Assembly: GCA_947165295.1 (NCBI GenBank)
Contig: CAMUZU010000003.1
Span: 47,188 to 111,187, forward strand
DNA: 64,000 nt
Source: an uncultured Selenomonadales bacterium
GTDB lineage: Bacteria; Bacillota; Negativicutes; Selenomonadales; Selenomonadaceae
Direction of reading: 5' to 3'
Positions 44,949 to 52,587 of this stretch are shown piece by piece. Position 1 is the first letter of the stretch. Each line of letters starts with the position of its first letter. The notes beneath the pieces are model-generated. The model ran no database searches. It was not told the DNA's origin and saw only the letters and a program-made list of their open reading frames with translations. The position numbers and the translations under genes are program-made.

Positions 44949-45647
44949 ATGTTCAAAGGCGTTATCTTCGACATTGACGGCACTCTTTACGACTACCAAA
45001 CCAGCGACACGCTTGCGATGAAAAATTTCTGCGCGTTCGTCGAAAAAACTTTGGACGTCGACGAAAAAACTTTCCGCAACACATACGCCGAGGCACGCCA
45101 AATTGTTCGCGGGCGGCTCAAAGACACTGCGGCTCAGCACAGTCGAATCTTGCTGATTCAGACCGCGCTTGAACTTTTGGGACGGAATTGCTTCGCGCAC
45201 GTCCTGGAGATGTACGACGTTTACTGGAATTTCTTTCTGGCGAACATGACGCCTTACGACGGAGCGGCGGACTTTCTGCGCGAACTGAAAGCGGCGGGCG
45301 TCAAAATTTCGACGTGTACGGACATGACCGCGCACATTCAATATCGCAAGCTAAAACGCCTTGACTTGGACAAATTTATCGACTTCATGGTTACCAGCGA
45401 AGAAACGGGCTTCGAGAAACCCGCGCCGATTATGTTCACTCTTGCGCTTGACAAACTCAAGTTGCCCGCAAGCGAAGTTGCCTTCTTCGGCGACGCGCTC
45501 GAACGTGACATTCGCGGTGCGGCGAACGTCGGCATTAAACCGTTTTGGTTCGTCGACGGGCGCATTGTCGAAGGCGGCGACGAGTTCACGAAGATTCATT
45601 CTTACCGCGACGAGACGCTTGCGAAAATCTTTTTCGGTTCGCGTTGA
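44949..45647 (+). CDS. cytosolic HAD-family hydrolase (phosphoglycolate phosphatase-like)
   Basis: 232 residues without a signal peptide. Motif I is IFDIDGTLYDY, motif II is STCTDMTAH, the motif III lysine is in GFEKPAP, and motif IV is FFGDALERDIRGA. The helical cap between motif I and II is of the phosphoglycolate phosphatase/pyrophosphatase kind. Substrate cannot be assigned. ATG 44949 is chosen for the GAGG eight bases before it. The gene ends three bases before repeat copy C. Confidence 0.88.
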   Translation: MFKGVIFDIDGTLYDYQTSDTLAMKNFCAFVEKTLDVDEKTFRNTYAEARQIVRGRLKDTAAQHSRILLIQTALELLGRNCFAHVLEMYDVYWNFFLANMTPYDGAADFLRELKAAGVKISTCTDMTAHIQYRKLKRLDLDKFIDFMVTSEETGFEKPAPIMFTLALDKLKLPASEVAFFGDALERDIRGAANVGIKPFWFVDGRIVEGGDEFTKIHSYRDETLAKIFFGSR

Positions 45648-45649
45648 AC

Positions 45650-45766
45650 GTTACTTTTCTTTGGCAGCAAAGAAAAGTAACCAAAAGAAACTGCGCTTGC
45701 TGTGATACATCCTGTATCACGCGCAAGCGGCGCGGCCGACATCCATGTCGGCCGGAGCTACGCATT
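45650..45766. repeat. three-hairpin intergenic repeat, copy C
   Basis: Stem 1 GTTACTTTTCTTTG with complement and spacer CAG-like loop; stem 2 TGATACA-TCC-TGTATCA inside GCGCTTGC/GCAAGCG; stem 3 GGCCGACAT-CC-ATGTCGGCC; tail ACGCATT as in copy A. It sits cleanly between the HAD and glyoxalase genes. Confidence 0.9.
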
Positions 45767-45792
45767 ATGTATTGCTTTTCGGAGGCGATTAA

Positions 45793-46155
45793 ATGTTCAA
45801 ATTCGCGCACAGCAACTTGAACGTGCTTGACCTTGAACGCAGCCTGAAGTTTTATCGGGACGCGCTCGACCTGCACGAAGTCGGCGGCATTGACGGCGGC
45901 GACGATTTCAAAATCGTTTACCTTGGCGACAGCTTCGACAGCCACCACAAACTTGAATTGACGTGGCTTGCCGAAAAGACGACGCCTTACGAATTGGGCG
46001 ACAACGAAAGTCACATTGCCTTCACGACAAAAGATTTCGCCGCCGCGCACGCCCGTCACGAAAAGATGGGTTGCATCTGCTACGAGAACAAAGACATGGG
46101 CATCTACTTCATCGAAGACCCCGACGGCTACTGGCTTGAAGTTTTGCCTGAGTAA
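45793..46155 (+). CDS. gloA: glyoxalase I-like (VOC family) protein
   Basis: 120 residues with two beta-alpha-beta-beta-beta units. Putative metal ligands are His in FAHSNLNV, Glu in KLELTW, His in ESHIAFTT and Glu in YWLEVLPE, the pattern of lactoylglutathione lyase, which converts the methylglyoxal-thiol adduct to a lactoyl thioester. The DLERSLKFYRDAL and YFIEDPDGYWLE segments are typical. It could instead be another VOC dioxygenase or lyase. Ribosome site GGAGGCG. Confidence 0.85.
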   Translation: MFKFAHSNLNVLDLERSLKFYRDALDLHEVGGIDGGDDFKIVYLGDSFDSHHKLELTWLAEKTTPYELGDNESHIAFTTKDFAAAHARHEKMGCICYENKDMGIYFIEDPDGYWLEVLPE

Positions 46156-46166
46156 GTTGCCCACGA

Positions 46167-46206
46167 CAAAAAAATTAACCGCCCGATTAGTCGAGCGGTT
46201 TTTTGT
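46167..46206. terminator. bidirectional terminator between the glyoxalase and the small peptide gene
   Basis: Stem AACCGC/GCGGTT extended inside by CGA/TCG with a TTAG loop, flanked by A7 and T6, so it can work both ways. An almost identical copy (one mismatch over about 45 bases) lies at 46506-46546. Confidence 0.88.
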
Positions 46207-46218
46207 TTGCGATTTATG

Positions 46219-46425
46219 TCAAAGGATGAAGTGACCTCTTTTATAATTGTTAGCCGCAATGTTTTGATTTTCGGTGCGCGAACGAAATTGAGCGCGCTGT
46301 TGGCTGCTGTTGCCGACGAATACTTCGTCCACATAAATATAACTGTTCATGTCGTCGTAAGTTTGCGTGCCGTTGCCGCCCGCCATGCTGTCAAGTTGCG
46401 CGTCGTTGAGAATTTCGTTCGTCAT
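46219..46425 (-). CDS. small peptide with double-glycine-type leader (bacteriocin-like)
   Basis: 68 residues starting at ATG 46425 with AAAGGAG ten bases upstream. The N-terminus MTNEILNDAQLDSMAGG is a good match to leaders removed by C39-peptidase ABC exporters (acidic and hydrophobic positions before GG). The 51-residue remainder starts with NGTQTYDD, is polar and aromatic, lacks cysteines and ends with RGHFIL. That supports a secreted peptide: bacteriocin, signal, or a substrate for modification. No exporter, immunity or modification gene is visible nearby. It is framed by two near-identical terminators. An upstream TATAAT (46482-46487) suggests its own promoter. Confidence 0.7.
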   Translation of the reverse strand: MTNEILNDAQLDSMAGGNGTQTYDDMNSYIYVDEVFVGNSSQQRAQFRSRTENQNIAANNYKRGHFIL

Positions 46426-46505
46426 GGTTATCAAGCTCCTTTGATTTCGGTTGTGAATTTGTTTTCTGCACATTATACGCGGCATGTCAATTTCCGTTAC
46501 AGCGA

Positions 46506-46546
46506 CAAAAAAATTAACCGCCCGATTCGTCGAGCGGTTTTTTGTT
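46506..46546. terminator. terminator after the histidine phosphatase gene (duplicate copy)
   Basis: Same AACCGC/GCGGTT hairpin with flanking A and T runs as at 46167-46206. It serves the reverse-strand phosphatase gene. Confidence 0.88.
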
Positions 46547-46557
46547 TGCGTGTGAAG

Positions 46558-47277
46558 TTAAGCGGCTTTCTTCTGGCCTTTGTACAGAACGCCGAGGTGA
46601 TCAATCGAATTCATCATGCGAATTTCCCACTTGCCGTCTTCGTACTGCAAAACGTTGACGCAGGTGTTGTCCTGCTTGATTTGGTTGTAACGGTCTTTGA
46701 GCGGGACGTTGAGCAGACTGCAAATGACCGCCGAGTTGCCCGCCGAATGCGCGCCGACCAAAATGACTTTGCCGGGATATTTCGCGACAATGTCGTCCAA
46801 CGCCGCACGGTAACGTTTCTGAATGCTCTGCAGGCTCTCACCGCCCGGCGGCGTGTAAGCCCAGCGTTTCTTCCACTGCAGGAGATATTCTTTCGGGTGC
46901 GCGTCTTCAATTTCTTTGAACGTCTTGCCCGCCCACTCACCGTAGCCGGCTTCTTTGAGGCGATTGTCGACGAAGTCAATTTGCCGACCGTGCGCCGCCG
47001 CAACTTTTTCCGTCGTGACGTAAGCGCGTTCCATCGGGCTTGAAACGAAAATGTCAATCGGAACGTCCTTCAAACGTTCGGCCAACAAGTCCGCTTGGTG
47101 CAAGCCGGTTTCGTTGAGCGGGATGTCAAGCGCGCCTTGGTAGCGGTGCGACTTGTTGTAATCGGTTTCGCCGTGACGAATCAAGATGATAATCGTCTTT
47201 TCGGCGGAGGCGAAGTTTGCGGGCAACAGGAAAGTCACCGCCAACAAAATCGCCGCGAACATTGCTTTGAACTTCAA
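46558..47277 (-). CDS. exported histidine phosphatase family protein
   Basis: 239 residues with a signal peptide (FAAILLAVTFLLPANFASA) followed directly by the catalytic IILIRHGETDYN, the phosphohistidine motif. The second His is in LVGAHSAGNSAVI. SSPMERAYVTTEKV and EAGYGEWAGKTF are typical of the phosphoglycerate mutase-like branch. Because it is exported it is likely a phosphatase, not a glycolytic mutase. TTG start at 47277 with AAAGG upstream. It joins several other exported phosphatases in this 7-kb stretch. Confidence 0.9.
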   Translation of the reverse strand: MKFKAMFAAILLAVTFLLPANFASAEKTIIILIRHGETDYNKSHRYQGALDIPLNETGLHQADLLAERLKDVPIDIFVSSPMERAYVTTEKVAAAHGRQIDFVDNRLKEAGYGEWAGKTFKEIEDAHPKEYLLQWKKRWAYTPPGGESLQSIQKRYRAALDDIVAKYPGKVILVGAHSAGNSAVICSLLNVPLKDRYNQIKQDNTCVNVLQYEDGKWEIRMMNSIDHLGVLYKGQKKAA

Positions 47278-47296
47278 AATGAGTCACAACCTTTCG

Positions 47297-47905
47297 TTAA
47301 ATTTTTTCGACGCCGAACCATTTAGACGACGCGACCCAATGATAACGCAGTTCGCAGGAATTTTTCTGATCGAAACTCGACATGGACAAAGTTATCGTGT
47401 CGCCCGCAACGCGAATGTCCGACGTGTACCAGCCGCGCAGATTGTAAAGTTTCTTCGCGTCGTTGGTGTCGAAGAACTTGACCCATTTGCCGTCGCGGTT
47501 GCCGATAACCGCCGTGACGTTGCCGCCGCCCGTCTCCGTCGTCAAAAGGTACATGTCAAGTCCCGCGTCGTTTGGCAAGCGTGAAACAGCCGTCGAACCC
47601 TCGAAGACGTAATATTGAACGGTGTTGTTCCTGTCGCTCGCGCCGAACCAACTGCCCGCGTTGAAATCCGAGGCCGTCGCGTCGTCGAAGTGCAGATAAA
47701 GTTTGTCGCCGAAAATCGCGTAACCGTTCGTGTAAGAGTCGCCGACCTGCTGAGCGTCAATTTTCGTCGCGCCTTCGATTCGCAAGCCGTTGCCGCCGCC
47801 GATACCTGCCAAACCGATTTTCACGGGCTGTTGAAACGTCATTGCGTGAGCTTGAGCCGTCAACAGCAACATTGCGAACGTCGCCGCGAAAAATTTCTTG
47901 AACAT
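47297..47905 (-). CDS. exported protein of unknown function
   Basis: 202 residues with signal peptide FKKFFAATFAMLLLTAQAHA. The mature part is beta-rich with many Gly, Asn and aromatic residues and no cysteine motif of note; no family is recognised. ATG 47905 is preferred to 47914 because AAGGAGA lies eight to nine bases before it and only one base before the other. It precedes the exported histidine phosphatase by 19 bases in the same direction, so the two probably form one transcript. Confidence 0.8.
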   Translation of the reverse strand: MFKKFFAATFAMLLLTAQAHAMTFQQPVKIGLAGIGGGNGLRIEGATKIDAQQVGDSYTNGYAIFGDKLYLHFDDATASDFNAGSWFGASDRNNTVQYYVFEGSTAVSRLPNDAGLDMYLLTTETGGGNVTAVIGNRDGKWVKFFDTNDAKKLYNLRGWYTSDIRVAGDTITLSMSSFDQKNSCELRYHWVASSKWFGVEKI

Positions 47906-47943
47906 GTCAATCATCTCCTTCGACGTGTTGATTCGTCACGCAT

Positions 47944-47972
47944 AAAAAAAATCCCGCAATCTCTGCGGGAAA
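47944..47972 (-). terminator. terminator of the CbxX-like gene
   Basis: Stem CCCGCA/TGCGGG with a five-base loop and a run of eight T on the minus strand, just after the ATPase gene. Confidence 0.85.
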
Positions 47973-47985
47973 AAATTCGTTGACT

Positions 47986-50034
47986 TCAGCGCGTGAAGCC
48001 TAGCGTTCGTTCTTCGCGATATTTTTTGTCGACGTTGACATCGAAGTCTTCAACCTCGAAGCGCGTCAAGTCTTCGCGGGTGACTTCGCCGTCGGCATGT
48101 TGTTTGACGATTCGTTGAGCCTGCTTGAGCCACGCCTGTTCCAAAAGGTTGCGGACGAAGCGGCCGTTGCCGAAATCTTTTTTCTTGGCGACGCGGCGGA
48201 AAATCTTGCGGCAATGTTCGGTAACGTCGTCGGACACTTCATAACCGCGCTTGCGTGCCATGAGTTTGAAAATTTCCGTGAGTTCGTCGGGCGTGTAATC
48301 GGGAAAGTTGACGTGGAAGGCGATTCGGCTGCGCAAGCCTTCGTTGCGGTCAAGGAAGTCCTTCATCTTCTGCGGGTAGCCGGCGAAAATCACAATGACG
48401 TTGTTGCGGTGATTCTCCATCTCCTGAACGATTGTGTTAATCGCCTCTTCGCCGAAAGTGGCGTGTTCGCCGTCGCTCAAGCTGTACGCCTCGTCGATAA
48501 ACAGGACGCCGCCGCGAGCTTCACGGAATTTGTTGCGCACGGCTTTGGCAGTCCAGCCGACGTATTTCGCGACCAAATCTGCGCGACCGCATTCGACGAA
48601 ACGACCGGTCTTCAAAACTCCGTCACGTGCAAGAATCTGCGCGATTAATCGGGCGACGGTAGTTTTCGCAGAGCCGGGGTTGCCCGTGAAACTCATGTGC
48701 AATGCGGCTTTTTGCTTTTCAAGGTTCATGTCGACGCGCATTTTCTGCACGCGGTTTGCGGCGATAATCTGTTCGATTAAAGCTTTCTGTTCGGTGAGCC
48801 CGATCATCTCGTTGAAGTCGGCGTAAGCGTCGTTGGACTTGTCTTCGGACTTGACGCTGAGTCGGTCAACTTCGCGATAAGCGGGATACGTCTTGTTCTT
48901 GAGCGAGCTGTTGAAAAGTTTTTCCTGGACGTTGTAAATGTCGGACGCGCTGAAGGTGAGTTTGTCGCCCATTGCCTCCAAAAGTTCGTCGTCGGTGTAC
49001 AGCGCAACGGCGTCGGGCGGCATGATTTTTTTCAGGTAAGTCAAAGCCGTGTCGCGATTGCCCGCGCCTTCGTGCAGTTCGATTATGTGCAGGTCGTCTT
49101 GCAGGCGTGAAGTCAACTGCGGCGCGAAACCGGGCTTGTCGGCAAGTTCGACGAAAATGCAAAGCGTGTTGCGTTGATAGCGTTTGACGGTCTCGGCAAT
49201 GAATTCGACAACTTCCTCGTAAGCGTGCGCGAATTGCCCGCTGTTGACGCGTTCGCCGCTGAGTTCAATGACGACGGTTCCGCCCGCCGCGTTCTCGACG
49301 ATTCGCTCGAAGTCAATTTCGTCGTAGCAGTTTTCGGTAACGTTGGTGATTAAGTTGATTCGGCGGCTAATCAAACGTTTGTTCGCGTACAGCGCGCCGA
49401 CAAGCAGATTCGACAGCGACAACGCGGCCTTCGTGTTGCCCGCGGTGATTTTGTAGTGGACGGGTTGCCCGTAAAAATGATGCGCGTTCTCTTTGGAGTA
49501 GATGCGGCTGAATTCGTCCTTGAAAGTCTCGTCGGCAAGAAGTTTTTCGGCTTTGGCAGTCGCCGCGTCGAAACTCAAGCGTTTGTCGTCGCAGATGATT
49601 TCGCTTAGCTTGAACGTACGATTGTCCAGAGAGTCAAGCCCCAAATCCTGATTGAGCTGGTAGTAGTCGAAGTTGAAATTGTCGTCGCGGTTTGCGCGGT
49701 CGAAAATCTTGCTGAACTTTTTGGCGGTGATTTCGGTCAAGGCTTTGACGCTGATGTTTTTGATTCCGAAGTCGGCGTGCTCGTCGAAGAATTTTTCAAG
49801 CAGTTTGGTCAACTGCGCGGCAGTCAACTCTTTGAAGCCGTCGACGGAGGCAAGCATTTGGAAGACGTTTTGGCGGAAGCGGTGAATCAACACGCGCACG
49901 CGTTCGCCGTCGATGCCTTCGCTGAGCGTCGAACTCAATTCGCCCAAGCGCATACGTTCAGCGCGTTTGCCCTCGAAGCCGCCGGTTTTGGGATTTTGGA
50001 TCTCGCAACTTATCTGGAAGTTGTAAAAAAGCAT
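47986..50034 (-). CDS. AAA ATPase of the CbxX/CfqX (SpoVK-like) family
   Basis: 682 residues. The N-terminal about 400 residues include a nucleotide-fold region that looks like a degenerate AAA domain (GNTKAALSLSNLLVG near 185, then FVELADKPGF). The C-terminal AAA domain has Walker A GNPGSAKTTVARL (near 450), Walker B GGVLFIDEAYSL (near 508), the arginine region RSRIAFHVNFPDY and a C-terminal lid. Alanine replaces the usual Gly before the P-loop Lys, a variant seen in this family. Such ATPases remodel proteins; the partner here is unknown. Ribosome site CGGAGG. A short leader frame overlaps its start. Confidence 0.88.
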   Translation of the reverse strand: MLFYNFQISCEIQNPKTGGFEGKRAERMRLGELSSTLSEGIDGERVRVLIHRFRQNVFQMLASVDGFKELTAAQLTKLLEKFFDEHADFGIKNISVKALTEITAKKFSKIFDRANRDDNFNFDYYQLNQDLGLDSLDNRTFKLSEIICDDKRLSFDAATAKAEKLLADETFKDEFSRIYSKENAHHFYGQPVHYKITAGNTKAALSLSNLLVGALYANKRLISRRINLITNVTENCYDEIDFERIVENAAGGTVVIELSGERVNSGQFAHAYEEVVEFIAETVKRYQRNTLCIFVELADKPGFAPQLTSRLQDDLHIIELHEGAGNRDTALTYLKKIMPPDAVALYTDDELLEAMGDKLTFSASDIYNVQEKLFNSSLKNKTYPAYREVDRLSVKSEDKSNDAYADFNEMIGLTEQKALIEQIIAANRVQKMRVDMNLEKQKAALHMSFTGNPGSAKTTVARLIAQILARDGVLKTGRFVECGRADLVAKYVGWTAKAVRNKFREARGGVLFIDEAYSLSDGEHATFGEEAINTIVQEMENHRNNVIVIFAGYPQKMKDFLDRNEGLRSRIAFHVNFPDYTPDELTEIFKLMARKRGYEVSDDVTEHCRKIFRRVAKKKDFGNGRFVRNLLEQAWLKQAQRIVKQHADGEVTREDLTRFEVEDFDVNVDKKYREERTLGFTR

Positions 50035-50111
50035 GACAATATCCTCCGTGTATCAGCACATGTGCAATTTTCAAAGATAACGGTGACCGGATTGTCACGG
50101 CGCACGACCAA
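50010..50111 (-). other. possible leader peptide overlapping the CbxX-like start
   Basis: A 33-codon frame begins with TTG at 50111, six bases after a perfect AAGGAGG (50118-50124), and ends 25 bases inside the ATPase gene. The ATPase start codon lies within it in another frame. The strong ribosome site suggests it may be translated and affect ATPase expression. No conservation data. Confidence 0.35.
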
Positions 50112-50305
50112 AAAAATTCCTCCTTCCGGTTTTTCAGTCGGTAAAGTATGTATCGAACAAATTTCGCCGCAACTTAAGCGTCACGAAAATTTTCGGCGTG
50201 TTATCTTTGTTGATGTCGTTCGTCGAACTGATTGTAACACACTGCGGAAAGCTTTTGTCACTTCGTAAGATACAGTCGCGAAAATTTCAGCCCGTCGACA
50301 AAGCG

Positions 50306-50334
50306 TTGACACTGCCGCGCATGAAAAATATAAT
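50306..50334 (+). promoter_or_regulatory. consensus sigma-A promoter of the restriction-modification genes
   Basis: TTGACA, exactly 17 bases, TATAAT: a perfect consensus promoter, rare in this window. It lies 109 bases before the methyltransferase GTG. The rest of the gap 50035-50442 holds the CbxX ribosome site and leader frame and, at 50402-50421, the GTTCCGCCGCTTTTAAAG repeat core; I see nothing else in it. Confidence 0.85.
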
Positions 50335-50442
50335 CGACGCAAAAATTTCTGAGAGTTTGAACGCGGCGATAATGTTTGAATGTCGGCAACGTCAACCAAG
50401 AGTTCCGCCGCTTTTAAAGTGCTCTACGCAAACTTTCGGGAG

Positions 50443-51543
50443 GTGAATGAAATTTTTAAGGCACTGTCTTTGTTTTCGGGTGCAGGCGGCATGGATCTCG
50501 GCGTTTTGCAAGCGGGATTTGATATTGTCTGTTGCGTGGAGCGTGACAAATTTTGTTGCGAAACGTTGCGTGAAAACATTTCCCGTGCGAACAATAACAC
50601 GCAAGTTTTTCATGCCGACATCAAACAAATTGAACCGTCGGATTTAAACGTCGGTCGAATAGATTTGCTTTTCGGCGGCTCACCCTGTCAGGCATTTTCT
50701 TTGGCAGGCAAAAAACTTTCTCTCAAAGACGAACGCGGCGAACTATTGTTTGAATTCATAAGATTTGCCCGTGCCGTCAAACCGTCGGCGATTATGATTG
50801 AGCAAGTCAAGGGCTTTTTGACCGCAAAAGATTTAACGGGCAAAGTCGGCGGAGTTTTTGACACGTTCGTCACCGGCCTTGAAAATCTCGGCTACGTCGT
50901 AAAGTGGCAGGTAATGTCGGCACTTGAGTTCGGCGTGGCACAAAAGCGCGAACGAATTTTTCTTGTCGCCTTGATTCACGACAAATTTAATTTCCCGTCA
51001 CCGACACACGGCAAGCCGGGAAATTTGTTTCTGCCGCCGTTTAAAACTGTCGGTGAAGTCATAAACGATTTGCCGCCGCCCAAGAAAAAGTCCGACACGA
51101 CGGAAATTCCCGAAGAGAGCCATATTGACGTTACGCCGCCGCGTGACAAACAGCGAATTCACGGCGTGCCCGAAGGAAAATATTTGTCGTCGCAAAGTCA
51201 TTTGCCCAAAGAACAACTTGGCGGTTTGACGCGCAAGGACACAACGAAATTTTTGCGTCTTGACAGAAATAAGCCGTCGAACACTCTGCGGGGAGGCGAA
51301 ATTTTTTTTCATCCCGTCGAAGACCGCTACTTGACGCCACGCGAATACATGCGAATTCACGGTTACCCCGACGATTACATTTTGCGCGGACCAATACGCG
51401 GGAGGTCGGGCACGGTCAAAGATCTGGATCAGTATCGGCAGGTAAGCAACTCGGTTCCGCCGCCTTTGGCCAAAGCCGTCGCCGAAAAAATTTTGGAGGC
51501 ACTTTCATGTCAAAAATCTGCGAACTGTTCGGTTATCCCGTGA
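50443..51543 (+). CDS. DNA (cytosine-5) methyltransferase
   Basis: Modification enzyme of a type II system, 366 residues. Motif I is ALSLFSGAGGMDLG, motif IV with the catalytic Cys is FGGSPCQAFSLAG, motif VI is MIEQVKGF (Gln for the usual Asn of ENV), motif VIII is AQKRERIFLV, and motif X is QVSNSVPPPLAKAV. The variable region around residues 190-290 would set the target. The start is unclear: GTG 50443 is in frame but overlaps the GGGAGG site, while the well-placed ATG at 50447 is out of frame by a run of five T. It overlaps the nuclease gene by 37 bases. Confidence 0.92.
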   Translation: MNEIFKALSLFSGAGGMDLGVLQAGFDIVCCVERDKFCCETLRENISRANNNTQVFHADIKQIEPSDLNVGRIDLLFGGSPCQAFSLAGKKLSLKDERGELLFEFIRFARAVKPSAIMIEQVKGFLTAKDLTGKVGGVFDTFVTGLENLGYVVKWQVMSALEFGVAQKRERIFLVALIHDKFNFPSPTHGKPGNLFLPPFKTVGEVINDLPPPKKKSDTTEIPEESHIDVTPPRDKQRIHGVPEGKYLSSQSHLPKEQLGGLTRKDTTKFLRLDRNKPSNTLRGGEIFFHPVEDRYLTPREYMRIHGYPDDYILRGPIRGRSGTVKDLDQYRQVSNSVPPPLAKAVAEKILEALSCQKSANCSVIP

Positions 51544-52574
51544 CGGATAAAAGCTCAAGCGTGCAAGAATCGCGCAGAAAAGCTTTTTGTCCGTTTACGT
51601 CGGCGACATGTGACGGCGGCGGAAATCGTTTTCAATCCGAAATAAATTTGTCGGCTCATCCCGAACTGCAAAAATTTTTTTCGGGCATGGACAAAGTTTC
51701 GTCGGGCATTTGTTCAATTCAGCTTCGTGACAGGGAACCGCCTTGGATAATTTGTCCGCGCAGATTGTTTTACATGGGCAAGTCGGCGACCGCGAAAATT
51801 TTCGGCGGCAAAACTCAAACCGTTCTGCTCAACAAATGCAAATTTCCTAAAGGAACGCGAATCGGCGTTTGGTCGGAAGTTAAGATAAAATACGTTCGCG
51901 GCGAAGAAAAGCCCGTGACTTTCGATTACACGTTCGATTACGTTTTGATGCCATTGGCGACGATCTCGGCACGTCGGGCGGTTGAAGCGACAAATTTGCC
52001 TTGGGCACAGTTGAAACGCGTTATTGCCGAAAACAATTTTGCTGTCGTCAACAAAGATGCCGAATTTTTCATTGACGATTTCCCCGTCGGCGCGCCCGTG
52101 ATTGTCGAGGTCATGACTTCGAGCACGTCGGGCGGCAACAAAAAAATCCGCACTACAATTCCGCAGTCATTTGAAGATTGTGTTCTCGGACGGACTCATC
52201 TTGCGCCGGGCATAAATTATCGGCAGGTTTGGGCGCGCATGGCAAGCCAACTTATCGTTAAATCTCAAGCCGCAACGCATTGGAATGGCAAAGCTATTTG
52301 GATTGTTCAAGACTTGCTTGCCGATTATATTTCGTCGAGCACCGCGTTGAATCTGAAAAATTTTCTTTCCGACACGACCAATGAAGTAAACATTTTGTCA
52401 TTCGCACATGACGCCGAAAAATTTTCTTTGTACGCAGGTTCGATACGTCCTGCCGATGATTATCATGTTCGCCCGTGTTTTCAAGACATTATTTTGGCTT
52501 CGGTATGTCCGCCGCGTCACGTGCTTATTTCGGCTCTGTGCAAAAAAATTCGTGCGAACGTTTTCACAACTTGA
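51507..52574 (+). CDS. NotI-like type II restriction endonuclease
   Basis: 355 residues. Four cysteines in the spacing of the NotI iron site are visible: CPFTSATC near residues 28-35, GICSI near 68 and IICPRRL near 81. ICELFGYPV at the start and FDYTFDYVLMPLA then VIVEVMTSSTSGGNK in the centre match the NotI order, the latter holding the PD-(D/E)xK-type acidic and basic residues. By family, it should cleave a GC-rich palindromic site. ATG 51507 follows GGAGG and overlaps the methyltransferase gene, so the two are made together. Recognition sequence not deducible. Confidence 0.82.
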   Translation: MSKICELFGYPVTDKSSSVQESRRKAFCPFTSATCDGGGNRFQSEINLSAHPELQKFFSGMDKVSSGICSIQLRDREPPWIICPRRLFYMGKSATAKIFGGKTQTVLLNKCKFPKGTRIGVWSEVKIKYVRGEEKPVTFDYTFDYVLMPLATISARRAVEATNLPWAQLKRVIAENNFAVVNKDAEFFIDDFPVGAPVIVEVMTSSTSGGNKKIRTTIPQSFEDCVLGRTHLAPGINYRQVWARMASQLIVKSQAATHWNGKAIWIVQDLLADYISSSTALNLKNFLSDTTNEVNILSFAHDAEKFSLYAGSIRPADDYHVRPCFQDIILASVCPPRHVLISALCKKIRANVFTT

Positions 52575-52587
52575 AGGAGGCAAAATT

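Noticed and set aside
46558..47277. Phosphoglycerate mutase of glycolysis
   Set aside because: The product has a clear signal peptide, so an exported histidine phosphatase is more likely.
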